DNA of 64,000 bases from JAJPKK01 sp963781195 (GTDB lineage Bacteria > Pseudomonadota > Alphaproteobacteria > Rhizobiales > Xanthobacteraceae). The notes under the pieces were generated by a model that saw only the letters and a list, made by a program, of their open reading frames with translations, searched no databases and was not told where the DNA came from. A program made the translations under genes and the position numbers. Every line of letters begins with the position of its first letter. The first letter of the stretch is position 1. Where the stretch lies: positions 620,001 to 684,000 of the forward strand of contig CAWAEZ010000009.1 in NCBI GenBank assembly GCA_963781195.1, given 5' to 3'. Positions 36,795-45,921 of this stretch are shown here, piece after piece.

Positions 36795-37583
36795 TCATAG
36801 ACCCAACCTGCCGGTAAAATCGACGATCACGGCCAACGTTTCCGCGGCGGCCTCGCGATGGGGAATGTGGCGGATGCCCGGGAGGATCACTGCCTCGACC
36901 GGGCCGCGGCAACGCTCCTTCGCGATCTCGATCTGGCGCAGGGTGCCGTATTGATCGTCCTCGCCCTGGATGATGAGCGTGGGGACGGTAATCGCCGCGA
37001 GTTCCGCCGTGATATCCCACGTCGCGAATTCGGGATCGAGCCAGGGGCCGCTCCAGCTGTAGAACGCGTTGTCGGGATCGGTGTGCCAGCGCGCGAGCCG
37101 GGCGCGGAAGTCGCCGGTTTCGTAGAGGTCCTTTGCCCGCGCGATCTCGGCGATGCCGAACGCCTCGGCGAAGAAATGCGGCGCCAACAGCACGATGCCG
37201 CGGACGCGCTCGTCGGCGACGCTGCCGGCATAGATCGCCGCGATCGAGGCGCCGTCGCTGTGCCCAAGCAGGATGCCACGGCGAAAGCCGATGGCGTCGA
37301 GCACCAGTGGTAGCACGTTGCGCGCCTCTTCGTGCATGAACGTCGTGCGTCGCGGCATCGCCGATGGACTGGAGCGCCCGTAGCCCGCGCGCGAATAGGC
37401 GAAGACGCCGAGCCCAGTCGCGGCAGCGAGTTGGTCCGGGAAATCGTTCCACAGCCCCACCGAGCCGAGCCCTTCGTGGACGAGAACGATGGTCGGCGCT
37501 GCGTCGGGCGGCGGTCCCAGCATCCGGTATTCCAGCCGGGCCTCGCCGATCTCGACGAAACCTTCCACCGCGAGCTCCATCAT
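36795..37583 (-). CDS. Alpha/beta hydrolase
   Basis: A 262-residue soluble hydrolase. The nucleophile elbow is LLGHSDGASIAA (Ser, about residue 107), the oxyanion region is VHEGLGSVGLW, the acid Asp is in IIQGEDDQYG, and the catalytic His in LPGIRHIPHRE. It resembles the carbon-carbon and ester hydrolases of aromatic degradation. It is followed on the same strand, from the reader's right, by the second ThDP pair and may be expressed with it. Substrate unknown. Confidence 0.88.
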   Translation of the reverse strand: MMELAVEGFVEIGEARLEYRMLGPPPDAAPTIVLVHEGLGSVGLWNDFPDQLAAATGLGVFAYSRAGYGRSSPSAMPRRTTFMHEEARNVLPLVLDAIGFRRGILLGHSDGASIAAIYAGSVADERVRGIVLLAPHFFAEAFGIAEIARAKDLYETGDFRARLARWHTDPDNAFYSWSGPWLDPEFATWDITAELAAITVPTLIIQGEDDQYGTLRQIEIAKERCRGPVEAVILPGIRHIPHREAAAETLAVIVDFTGRLGL

Positions 37584-37713
37584 CGCCTGAGCCTCATGGC
37601 TCCGATCCCAGCTGATGCGATAATCTACGACCGCGCTGCACGGGCGCTGTCGGGAGCGGGCGCCTCAGCGCAGCAGCCAGACACGGGGCCGGAGGAAGTG
37701 GTGCCGCGCGCCG

Positions 37714-38277
37714 TCACCCCGCGAGCGCCGCGGCGAACCGCAGCTTGATGGCGTGGCCGTCGCGGGACGGCAGCACCCGCGGCGTGTCGCCGCTCGCGAT
37801 CCGCGCCTGGACCAGGACCGGGCCGCGGCCCTTATGCAGGAGGTCGCGCACCGCGCCGGCGTCGGCGATGTCGGAGATCGCCCGCGCCTCCGGAAACTTG
37901 CAGGCGCGGGCGACGGCGACGAGGTCGATGCCGGCCATGGTGTGGCTCGGCTGCATTCCGGTCTCGCCGTAATGCTGGTTGTCGAGGACGACGATCGCGA
38001 GATTGGCCGGCTGCTTGACGCCGATGGTGGCGAGGCTGCCGAGCCCCATCAGCGCCTCGCCGTCGCCGGTGAGCACCGCGACTCGGCGATCTGGCCTTGC
38101 GAGCGCGAGGCCGAGGCCGATCATGGCGGCGCCGCCCATGGCGCCCCACAGATAGAAGTTGAGCGGATGGTCGCCCGCGGCGGCGACGTCGTAGGTTGGC
38201 GAGCCGAGCCCGCACACCACGGCGAGGTCGCCGCGGTCGGCCAGGAGCCGTTTCACGAGGGCGCGCCGTTCCATCAT
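37714..38277 (-). CDS. ThDP-dependent decarboxylase, PP-domain (beta) subunit, second pair
   Basis: A 187-residue protein with the thiamine diphosphate site VLTGDGEALMGLGSLATIGVKQPANLAIVVLDNQHYGETG and the front NFYLWGAMGGAAMIGLGLALARP. It is a diverged paralogue of the beta subunit at 30951. The start ATG 38277 overlaps the stop of the alpha gene, so the two are coupled. The C-terminus ends shortly after a domain with SGDTPRVLPSRDGHAIKLRF. Confidence 0.87.
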   Translation of the reverse strand: MMERRALVKRLLADRGDLAVVCGLGSPTYDVAAAGDHPLNFYLWGAMGGAAMIGLGLALARPDRRVAVLTGDGEALMGLGSLATIGVKQPANLAIVVLDNQHYGETGMQPSHTMAGIDLVAVARACKFPEARAISDIADAGAVRDLLHKGRGPVLVQARIASGDTPRVLPSRDGHAIKLRFAAALAG

Positions 38278-38783
38278 TTGCTCCAGTCCTTGCGGCCGAT
38301 CAGCCGCTGCGACAGCAGGATCGCGACCGACAGGTCGCCGGAAAACGCCATGTCGGCGCCGGCGCCGACGATGTCGTCGACATCCTCCGGATGGTCCACG
38401 CGGTAGGTGAGGAAGCCGGCGAGCTTCAGGCTGTCCTCGGTGATCGATCCCATCGGCACCTGCCACGGATTGAACTCGCCGAACTCGCCGCGCATGGTGA
38501 TGAGGATGAGGCAGGGGAAGCCGCAGTTCTTCAACAGCGAGAACATGTTGATGCAGTTGCCGACGCCGCTGCTCTGCATCAGCAGCGCGGCGCGCTGGCC
38601 GCCCAGCGTCGCCCCGGCGGTGAGCGCGACGCCCTCCTCCTCGGTGGTGAGCACGACGTCATGGATGTCGGGGTCCTTGACGCACAATTCGATCAGCCGG
38701 CTGTGTCCGGCATCGGGCACGTAGCCGACCTGGCGGATGCCGACACGGCGGAACTGCGCATAGATCGCGTCCGGCCAGCTCAG
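38274..38783 (-). CDS. ThDP-dependent decarboxylase, PYR-domain (alpha) subunit, second pair
   Basis: A PYR-domain protein with the activating Glu in LTTEEEGVALTAGATLGGQR and the segment CINMFSLLKNCGFPCLILITMRGEFGEFN, parallel to the alpha subunit at 30401. The conserved N-terminus SWPDAIYAQFRRVGIRQVGYVPDAGHSRLIEL continues upstream of the first GTG (38720), but no ATG, GTG or TTG occurs in that frame before it. I place the start at CTG 38783; an ATC at 38795 is another unusual option. The odd start may mean a further base error. It follows the GMC oxidoreductase gene by about 31 bases. Confidence 0.75.
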   Translation of the reverse strand: MSWPDAIYAQFRRVGIRQVGYVPDAGHSRLIELCVKDPDIHDVVLTTEEEGVALTAGATLGGQRAALLMQSSGVGNCINMFSLLKNCGFPCLILITMRGEFGEFNPWQVPMGSITEDSLKLAGFLTYRVDHPEDVDDIVGAGADMAFSGDLSVAILLSQRLIGRKDWSK

Positions 38784-38814
38784 GGTGAGTCCGATCGTCC
38801 ACGTCGCTCTCCGG

Positions 38815-40480
38815 TCAGTTGCGGGTCGCTTCGGAAGAAGCGGCGGCGATCCGCGCCGGCTCGAGCGGCACGTCGCCGCGGATAAAGTCGGCGGCCTTTT
38901 CGGCGATCATGATGATCGGCGCGTTGATGTTGGCGCCGACCAGGTCCGGCATCACCGAGCCGTCGACGACGCGCAGGCCTTCCATGCCATGGACGCGCAA
39001 TTCGCCGTCCACCACCGCCGTCCGGTCGGACACCGGGCCCATCTTGCAGGTGCCGAGCGGGTGATGGACGGTGATGCCGCTGGCGCGGATATGGGCGTCG
39101 AAATCGGCGTCATCGACGGCGTTCGGGCCGGGCCCGATCTCGCGGTCCATGAACGGTGCCATCACCGGCTGCCGGCACACGTCGCGCGCGATCCGCAGCC
39201 CGGCGCGCAAAGTCTTCCAATCGGCGTCGGTGGCGAGGAAGTTCTGCCGGATGCGCGGCGCCGCCAGCGGGTCGGCGGACGCCAGCGTAATCTCGCCGCG
39301 GCTCTGCGGCCGCAGCACGGCGGCGCGGCAGGCATAGCCGTCCTCGTAGGACCGCTTGAACGGGAACAGATAGGGCCCCGCCGTCATCGGCGCGGCGTTG
39401 AAGAGCAGCTGGATGTCGGGCAGCGGCACGTCCGATTGCGTCTTCAGGAACGCCATCATTCCCGCCGGAAGCCCGGTGGCGATGCCGGTGCCGCGGAAAT
39501 GCGCGGCGGCAAGCGTCGGAACGATACGGTCGAGCCGCATTGCCCGGTGCAGCGGGCCGCGGTCCTTGCGCTTGTAGGCGACGCTCGCCGAGATGTGGTC
39601 CTGCAGATTCCTGCCGACCCCGCGCAGCGCCGCCTTGACCTCGATGCCGAGCGCCCGCAACGCGTCGGGATCGCCGATGCCGGAGAGCATCAGGAGCTGA
39701 GGCGAGTTCACGACGCCGCCGCACAGCACCACCTCGCGGCTGGCGCGCGCCGAGACGACGCGGCCGCCGCGCAGATATTCGACGCCGACCGCGCGATTGC
39801 CTTCGATGACGATCCGGGTGGTGTGGGCGTGAATCTCGACGCGCAGATTGCGCCGCGGCAGCGCCGGCCGCAGATAGGCGTCCGCGGCGCTGCACCGGCG
39901 GCCGTCGCGGATCGTCATCTGCCACGCGCCGAAGCCTTCCTGGCGCGCGCCGTTGTAGTCGGGCGTCGCCGGATGGCCGGCGTCGCGGCCGGCCGCGGCG
40001 AAGGCATCCACCAGCGGGTCGGCGTAGTGCGCCATAGCACGTCGTCAGCGGCCCATCGCCGCCGCGGTAATAGCTCGGGCCGCCCTGCCAGGATTCCTGG
40101 CGGCGGAAATACGGGAGCACGTGGGCGTAGGACCAGCCGGGCAACCCGGATGCCGCCCAGCGGTCATAGTCGCCGCGATTCCCGCGCACATAGGCCATGG
40201 CGTTGATCGAGGACGAGCCGCCGATCACCTTGCCGCGGGCGCATTCGAGGCCGCGGCCGTCCATGGTCGCTTCCGGCTCGGCGAAATACCCCCAGTCGTG
40301 CATCCGCTTGAGCAGCAGACGCGGCCAGCCCAGAGGGATGTGGATCCAGGGGTCGCGATCCCAGCCGCCGGCCTCGAGCAGAAGGACCCGCGTGTCCTTG
40401 TTCTCGGTCAGCCGGTTCGCCAGCGTACACCCGGCCGAGCCGGCGCCGACGATGATGTAGTCGTAGTTTGCTCTCGGCAT
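38815..40480 (-). pseudogene. GMC family FAD-dependent oxidoreductase (choline dehydrogenase-like), frameshifted
   Basis: The N-terminal part (from ATG 40480) has the FAD motif YDYIIVGAGSAGCTLANRL and the GMC signature ECARGKVIGGSSSINAMAYVRGN. At about 40029-40034 one extra base ends this frame; the protein continues in the next as AHYADPLVDAFAAAGRDAGHP to GEVVLCGGVVNSPQLLMLSGIGDP-type sequence and the C-terminal VHHPLGTCKMG, which holds the catalytic His, stopping at 38815. Joined length is about 555 residues, normal for the family. Such enzymes oxidise alcohols. Both parts look functional, so a sequence error is likely. Confidence 0.87.
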
Positions 40481-40492
40481 GGCGGAACAATC

Positions 40493-41974
40493 TCAGGTCT
40501 GGGGGGCACCATCAAGCAGCCATCCGAAGCGTTCGCGCGCCTTGCGCGCCACCTCTGCGCTCGGTGCATTGCTGGGCGGAAATTTATGGCGCCAGTGGTA
40601 GGGCTTGCAGGCGTTGATGATGGCGACGGAATGGGTCATGTCGCCGACCGCGCGACGCTCCGGCGGCAGGCTCGGATCGGCCGGGGAATCCCACGACCCC
40701 TCGATGAACTGGATCGACGCCTTGGGGTCGGTGCGGGTGAGCATCGCCCACAGGAGATGCTCGAGGTTGGTCACGTCGACGTCCTCGTCGACCACGATGA
40801 TGTATTTCGAGGCGTAGGCGGCGGCGCCGCATTGGGCGGCGATGTGGCCGGCCTGCACGGCATGCCCGGGGTATTTCTGCTTGATCGACACGCCATGCAG
40901 CATGCGCGAGCCGCCGACCTCGTGGCACCAAACCTGTTGGACCTCGGGAACGCCGGCGCCGCTCATGTTCTGCTTGACCATGGCCGAGCGCATCACGGCG
41001 CGGTAGCGCGCCATCTCGTCCGGCCCGGCGCCCATGGGGGGCACGCCGAGCAGGATCGGATCGTTGCGGTGGTAGATCGCCTTGATGTCGAGCACAGGGT
41101 GCGGTGCCGCGCCGCCGGCATAGTGGCCGGTCCATTCCCCGAACGGTCCCTCGGTCTCGCGCCGCTCCGGCGTGACATAGCCTTCGAGCACGACCTCAGC
41201 ATTGGCGGGAAACGGCAGCCCGGTGACCTTGCCCCGGACCATCGGCACCGGCCGGCCGCGCAACCCGCCGATGATGTCGATCTCGAACACGCCGTAAGGC
41301 GCCTCGGTGCCGCCGTAGAAGAACGCCAGCGGGTCGCCGCCGAGCACCATCACCAGCGGCAGCGCCTCGCCCTTCTTCCAGTATTTGTCGCGATGCTGGG
41401 CGCCGTGATGCCCGGTCGCCATCAGCACCCCGACGGAGGTCTTGTCGTGCACCTGGGCGCGATAGGCGCCGGCATTGAGCCAGCCCTCGTCGGGGTCGCG
41501 GGTGATGCTGTAGGTGCCGGTGCCGATGTAGCGGCCGCCGTCGAGCTGGTGCCACACCGGTGCCGGAAATTTGAGCACGTCCACGGCGTCGCCCATCAGG
41601 ACGTTCTCGAACACCGGCCCGGTCTCGACGATCTCGTGGGGGACGATGCGCATCTCCTTGAGATAGGCGTCGCGATAGGCCTCGCTGAGCTCCCACTTGG
41701 TGAGGTCGTCGGGGAACCCGAACGTCATGTTGCGGCGCGTTCCCGCAAACATGTTCAGGAGCAGGCGGAAGCCCTTGGGACAACCCGGGATGTCGTCGAA
41801 CACCACGCAGGGGCCGTTCTCGGCGCGCAGGATCGCTTCGGCGGCAAGGCCGATGTCCTCCTGCCAGCTCGCGCCGTGCACCGTGCGGACCTCGCCGAGC
41901 CGCTCGGCCAGCGCGAGCCATTCGCGCAGGTCGTCATAGGCGATGCCGGTCTTGAAATTGCTGCGCGCGTCCAT
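40493..41974 (-). CDS. UbiD family decarboxylase
   Basis: A 493-residue prenylated-FMN-dependent (de)carboxylase. The cofactor and catalytic residues sit in DEGWLNAGAYRAQVHDK (Arg), EGPFGEWTGHYAGG (Glu, Glu) and the preceding YIGTGTYSITRDPD. KFPAPVWHQLDGGRYIG and YIIVVDEDVDVTNLEHLLWAM are typical. Members remove or add carboxyl groups on aromatic or conjugated acids; phthaloyl-CoA decarboxylases also belong here. No UbiX, which makes the cofactor, is nearby. The reading frame is open far upstream, but ATG 41974 gives the standard start. It lies 12 bases upstream of the GMC gene on the same strand. A second UbiD gene is at 58095. Confidence 0.92.
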   Translation of the reverse strand: MDARSNFKTGIAYDDLREWLALAERLGEVRTVHGASWQEDIGLAAEAILRAENGPCVVFDDIPGCPKGFRLLLNMFAGTRRNMTFGFPDDLTKWELSEAYRDAYLKEMRIVPHEIVETGPVFENVLMGDAVDVLKFPAPVWHQLDGGRYIGTGTYSITRDPDEGWLNAGAYRAQVHDKTSVGVLMATGHHGAQHRDKYWKKGEALPLVMVLGGDPLAFFYGGTEAPYGVFEIDIIGGLRGRPVPMVRGKVTGLPFPANAEVVLEGYVTPERRETEGPFGEWTGHYAGGAAPHPVLDIKAIYHRNDPILLGVPPMGAGPDEMARYRAVMRSAMVKQNMSGAGVPEVQQVWCHEVGGSRMLHGVSIKQKYPGHAVQAGHIAAQCGAAAYASKYIIVVDEDVDVTNLEHLLWAMLTRTDPKASIQFIEGSWDSPADPSLPPERRAVGDMTHSVAIINACKPYHWRHKFPPSNAPSAEVARKARERFGWLLDGAPQT

Positions 41975-42162
41975 CCCTGAGGGCCATTCTTCTTGTTGCC
42001 GTGCTCTCAACCGCCGGCACTGCTTCCGTGGTGTTGTGTCGAGGCGCGCATCATATCCGCCTCCCGTCCGGTCTCCAACGCAAGAATCCTCGAGGACATC
42101 TTGGATCGAGCGCATCTCGGCATCGGACCGAGTCTCCATCGTGGCGGCGCCAGCCATGACGA

Positions 42163-43443
42163 TCAACGCGCCTGTGACCGATTTTTTCCGATTGCCAATT
42201 CGTTGTTCGCCAGCCAGGCGATGGCGCCCTCGGCGGCGGCGAACCCGGTGGCGAACGACGCCTGGAGGAGGTAGCCGCCGGTCGGCGCCTCCCAGTCCAG
42301 CATCTCGCCCGCCACGAAGACGCCGGGGCGCGTTCGCAACATGAAGTTGCACTCGATGCCGTCGAGCGATACGCCGCCGGCCGTCGAGATTGCCCGTTCG
42401 AGGCCGGCGATGCCGACGATCTCGACCGGAACAGCCTTGATGAAAGCGGCGAGATCCGCGGGCGGCAGCTCGCCGGGACGCAAGGTCTCGGGTACGGCTG
42501 CCGCGTTCACGCCAGCCTCCTGCATGAGATCGATCGCTGCGGCGGACAGCTTGGCGTTCTTGCGCAGCGCGGTCGACAGCGATTCTTTCGGCCGCCGGCG
42601 GGCAATGTGGGCGGCAAGGTCCGGCTGTGCCATATCGGGACGCAGGTCGATGGTGAGCATGGCGTGGCCGTCGCGGGTGATCGCCTCGCGCAGGTCTGCG
42701 GAGAGCGCATAGATCGCGCCACCCTCCAGTCCCTCCGAGGTGATGACGATTTCGCCGCGGACCGTGCGTCCGGCAAACGTCACCGCGATCCGCTTGAGCG
42801 GGGCGCCGGCGCGGCGGGTGCGGAACGGGGCTGACCACGCGACGCGCATGGCGCAATTGGCGGGCCGCAGCGCGCGGATCGCCACGCCTGCCGTCGCCAG
42901 CGCCGCAGTCCAGGTGCCGTCGGAACCGAGCCGCGGCCAGCTGGCGCCGCCGAGCGCCAGCACGGTGACATCCGGCGTGGCGGCGATGGTGCCGGCGTCC
43001 GGGCGTTCGATCATCAGAGCGCCGTCCCGCCAGCCGAGGAAGCGGTGGCGCGGCATGAAGGTGACGCCGGCATCGCGCAGCCGGCGCAGCCAGGCGCGCA
43101 ACAGCGGCGACGCCTTCATGGCGACTGGAAACACGCGGCCGCTTGTGCCGACGAAGGTCGGCTGGCCCAACCCCTCGCACCAGGCCCGCACCTGCTGCGG
43201 CGGGAACGCTTCGATTGCCGCGCGCACCGGTCCGTCCGCCGGCCGGTAGCGCGCGAGGACATCGCCGAGCGGTTCGCTGTGGGTGAGGTTGAGCCCGCCC
43301 CGCCCGGCCAGCAGGAACTTGCGCGCCGGCGACGCCATTTGGTCGTAGACGGTGACGGCAAGGCCCCCCTCGGCAAGCCGCTCCGCCGCCATCAGGCCCG
43401 CCGGCCCGGCGCCGACCACCGCGGCCCTCGCTCCCCGGGTCAT
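42163..43443 (-). CDS. NAD(P)/FAD-dependent oxidoreductase, TIGR03862 (HI0933/YhiN-like) flavoprotein
   Basis: A 426-residue flavoprotein. The dinucleotide motif AAVVGAGPAGLMAAERLA (residues about 7-24) is followed by ASPARKFLLAGRGGLNLTHSE, a hallmark of the HI0933 group. The end LDGIECNFMLRTRPGVFVAGEMLDWEAPTGGYLLQASFATG carries the second FAD contact. The biochemical role of the family is not established. The ATG at 43443 overlaps the stop of the upstream molybdenum hydroxylase gene, so the two are probably expressed together. Confidence 0.9.
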   Translation of the reverse strand: MTRGARAAVVGAGPAGLMAAERLAEGGLAVTVYDQMASPARKFLLAGRGGLNLTHSEPLGDVLARYRPADGPVRAAIEAFPPQQVRAWCEGLGQPTFVGTSGRVFPVAMKASPLLRAWLRRLRDAGVTFMPRHRFLGWRDGALMIERPDAGTIAATPDVTVLALGGASWPRLGSDGTWTAALATAGVAIRALRPANCAMRVAWSAPFRTRRAGAPLKRIAVTFAGRTVRGEIVITSEGLEGGAIYALSADLREAITRDGHAMLTIDLRPDMAQPDLAAHIARRRPKESLSTALRKNAKLSAAAIDLMQEAGVNAAAVPETLRPGELPPADLAAFIKAVPVEIVGIAGLERAISTAGGVSLDGIECNFMLRTRPGVFVAGEMLDWEAPTGGYLLQASFATGFAAAEGAIAWLANNELAIGKNRSQAR

Positions 43444-45791
43444 GGGCGCTGCGCCGCCGCCTCGATGAGGGCGCGCAGCCGTGCCGGCGTCACCGGCAGA
43501 TCGCGGATCACGACACCGAACGGCGCCAGCGCATCCTCGATCGCCGCCACGATGGCGGCCGGGGCGCCGATGGTGCCGCTCTCGGCGGCGCCCTTGACGC
43601 CCAGCGGGTTGAGCGGCGTCGGCGTCTCCATGTGATAAATTTCGATCGGCGGCACGGTATCGACGGTCGGCAGCAGGTAGTCGGCGTAGTTGACGGTCAG
43701 CGGCTGGCCGTCCTCGGCGTAGCGCATCCACTCGTAGAGCGTCGCGCCGATGCCGTTGACGACGCCGCCCAGCACCTGGCCGTCGAGCATCATCGGATTG
43801 ATGACGCGGCCGCAATCATGCACCACGACATAGCGGACGAGCCGCACCAGGCCGGTCTCGGCATCGACCTCGGCCTCGGCGACGTGGGTGCCGCTGGTGT
43901 AGGTCAGCGACGGCGGCTCGAAATCGACGTGTGCCGCGAGGCCCGGCGTCAGCCCGCCGGGCAGGGCGAAGCCGGGCACGCCGGCCAGCGCATGAGCGAT
44001 CTCGGCGATGCTGCGCTTCATGCCGGGAACGCCCTTCACCCGCACCGCGCCGTCGGCGAGCTCCAGGTCCTCGGGCGCGACCTCCATGAGCGCGGCGCCG
44101 GTCTGGCGGATTTTTTCCGCCACCATTTCCGCGGCGCGGTGGACGGCGTTGCCCGCCGTCACCGCCTGGCGGCTCGCATAGGCGCCGAGCCCCAGCGGGC
44201 TCGCCTGGGTGTCGCCGTCGACGACGTGGATGGCGGCGGGATCGACCTTGAGGACGTCGGCGGCGAGCTGCGCCAGCATGGTCTTCACGCCCTGGCCCTG
44301 GGCGGTCGCGCCGGTGGTGACGACGATGCGGCCGGACGGGCCGATGCGGACGGCGGAGGATTCGAACGGACCGCGCCCGGTCGCCTCCACATAGTTGCAC
44401 AGCCCGATGCCGAGCCGTCGGCCTTCCTGCCGGGCCGCGGCGCGGCGGGCCGGAAACTCCGCCCAGCCAGCGGCGGCGAGCGCGCGGCGCTGGCATTCCG
44501 GGTAGTCGCCGCTGTCATAGACCATCGCGCCGCCGTCGCGCTGCGGCACCGGGGTCGGGTACGGCATCTTTTCCGGCGGGATCAGGTTGCGGCGGCGGAT
44601 CTCGTCGCGCGCGATGCCGCAGGCCGCGGCGGCGCGGTCGAGCAGCCGCTCCATCACGTAGGTGCCCTGCGGGCGGCCGGCGCCGCGGGTCGGCGTGCCC
44701 GGCGGCATGTTGGTCATGCAGGACAGAATGTCGATGTGATAGGCGGGCAGCACATAGGGCCCGATCAGGTTGGTGCAGGCATTGTAAGGCAGGGCGACGC
44801 CATAGGGCGTGGTGGCGCCGTGGTCATGCCACAGCCGCCCGCGAATGCCGAGCAGCCGTCCATCCGCCGTGAACGCGGCTTCCGCCTCCCACACCTGGTT
44901 GCGCTCGGCCGCCGTGGCGATGAAGTTCTCGGCGCGGTCCTCGATCCATTTCACCGGCTGCCGCAGCCGCATCGCCGCGGCCGGGACCGCAAGCTCCTCG
45001 GGATGGAACACCGCCTTGGGGCCGAACCCGCCGCCGACATCGGGCGCAATCACCCGCACCTGATGCTCGGCCAGTCCGAGCGCCGCGACGAGCACGGCCT
45101 TGGCCCGGTGGGGCATCTGGGTCCCGTCCCAGACCGTCAGCGTTTCCTCGGCGGAATCGTATCGCGCCGCGACCGCCCGCGGCTCGATCGAATGGCCGCC
45201 GCCCTTGTGGAGGTGGAACCGCTCGACGATGCGATGGGCAGCGGCCGCGAAGGCGTGATCGATGTCGCCGTAGGCGATGGCGGTCCGGGCGACGAGATTG
45301 TCCGGGCAGTCGCGCCGTGCCCGCGGCGCGCCGGGCGCCAGCGCGGCGAACGGGTCGACCACCGCCGGAAGGGACTCGATGTCGAGCTCGACGAGGCGTG
45401 CGGCATCCTCGGCGACGCGCCGGCTCGCCGCCACGATCATCGCGACCGGTTCGCCGACATGGCACACCTCGCCGTCGGCGAGCCAAGCGGGCTCGACGTT
45501 GAACCGGATTGCGGCCGACGGCAGCGCCAGCGGAATGCGATCGCACGTCATCAGCGGCCGCAGGTCCCGATAGGCGAGCACCGCGTGCACCCCCGCGAGC
45601 GCGCGCGCCGCGGCAGCGTCGATGCGCCGCACCACGCCGTGGGCCACCGGGCTGCGCGCGAAGGCGGCGTGCAGCACCCCGGGGATGGCGATGTCGTCGA
45701 CGAATCGCCCGGCCCCGCGCAGCAGCTTGTGGTCCTCGACACGCAGGACGCTGCGGCCGAAAAATCCTTCCGATGAGTGAATCGCCGCCAT
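43440..45791 (-). CDS. Xanthine dehydrogenase family, molybdopterin-binding (CoxL-type) large subunit, copy 1
   Basis: A 783-residue molybdenum hydroxylase catalytic chain. The N-terminal a/b-hammerhead domain (GRSVLRVEDHKLLRGAGRFVDDI) is followed by the Mo-cofactor domains with APDVGGGFGPKAVFHPEE, the active-site loop TRGAGRPQGTYVMERLLDRAA, GQGVKTMLAQL, and a C-terminal catalytic Glu in GVKGAAESGTIGAPAA. The loop lacks the Cys of true CO dehydrogenase (AYRCSFR), so it is a form II or other hydroxylase. No iron-sulfur or FAD subunit gene is adjacent. ATG 45791 has GAGG upstream. It is divergent from the hydrolase gene at 45922. Confidence 0.93.
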   Translation of the reverse strand: MAAIHSSEGFFGRSVLRVEDHKLLRGAGRFVDDIAIPGVLHAAFARSPVAHGVVRRIDAAAARALAGVHAVLAYRDLRPLMTCDRIPLALPSAAIRFNVEPAWLADGEVCHVGEPVAMIVAASRRVAEDAARLVELDIESLPAVVDPFAALAPGAPRARRDCPDNLVARTAIAYGDIDHAFAAAAHRIVERFHLHKGGGHSIEPRAVAARYDSAEETLTVWDGTQMPHRAKAVLVAALGLAEHQVRVIAPDVGGGFGPKAVFHPEELAVPAAAMRLRQPVKWIEDRAENFIATAAERNQVWEAEAAFTADGRLLGIRGRLWHDHGATTPYGVALPYNACTNLIGPYVLPAYHIDILSCMTNMPPGTPTRGAGRPQGTYVMERLLDRAAAACGIARDEIRRRNLIPPEKMPYPTPVPQRDGGAMVYDSGDYPECQRRALAAAGWAEFPARRAAARQEGRRLGIGLCNYVEATGRGPFESSAVRIGPSGRIVVTTGATAQGQGVKTMLAQLAADVLKVDPAAIHVVDGDTQASPLGLGAYASRQAVTAGNAVHRAAEMVAEKIRQTGAALMEVAPEDLELADGAVRVKGVPGMKRSIAEIAHALAGVPGFALPGGLTPGLAAHVDFEPPSLTYTSGTHVAEAEVDAETGLVRLVRYVVVHDCGRVINPMMLDGQVLGGVVNGIGATLYEWMRYAEDGQPLTVNYADYLLPTVDTVPPIEIYHMETPTPLNPLGVKGAAESGTIGAPAAIVAAIEDALAPFGVVIRDLPVTPARLRALIEAAAQRP

Positions 45792-45921
45792 GGGCATCCT
45801 CGCCTGACGCCGCCTGTTATCACACCGCGGCCGCGTTGCGCGACGAATCGCCGTTGTATTTGCCGGCCGGATTTGGGACAGAAGCACAAACGATGCGGCA
45901 AGCAATGTGAGAGGAAAACCG

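Noticed and set aside
41975..43180. Upstream extension of the UbiD frame to 43180
   Set aside because: It overlaps the flavoprotein gene in another frame; the extra sequence is unlike UbiD, which has its normal start at 41974.
43440..45791. Aerobic CO dehydrogenase large subunit
   Set aside because: The active-site loop lacks the AYRCSFR motif with its Cys; the same holds for the copies at 60220 and 62547.
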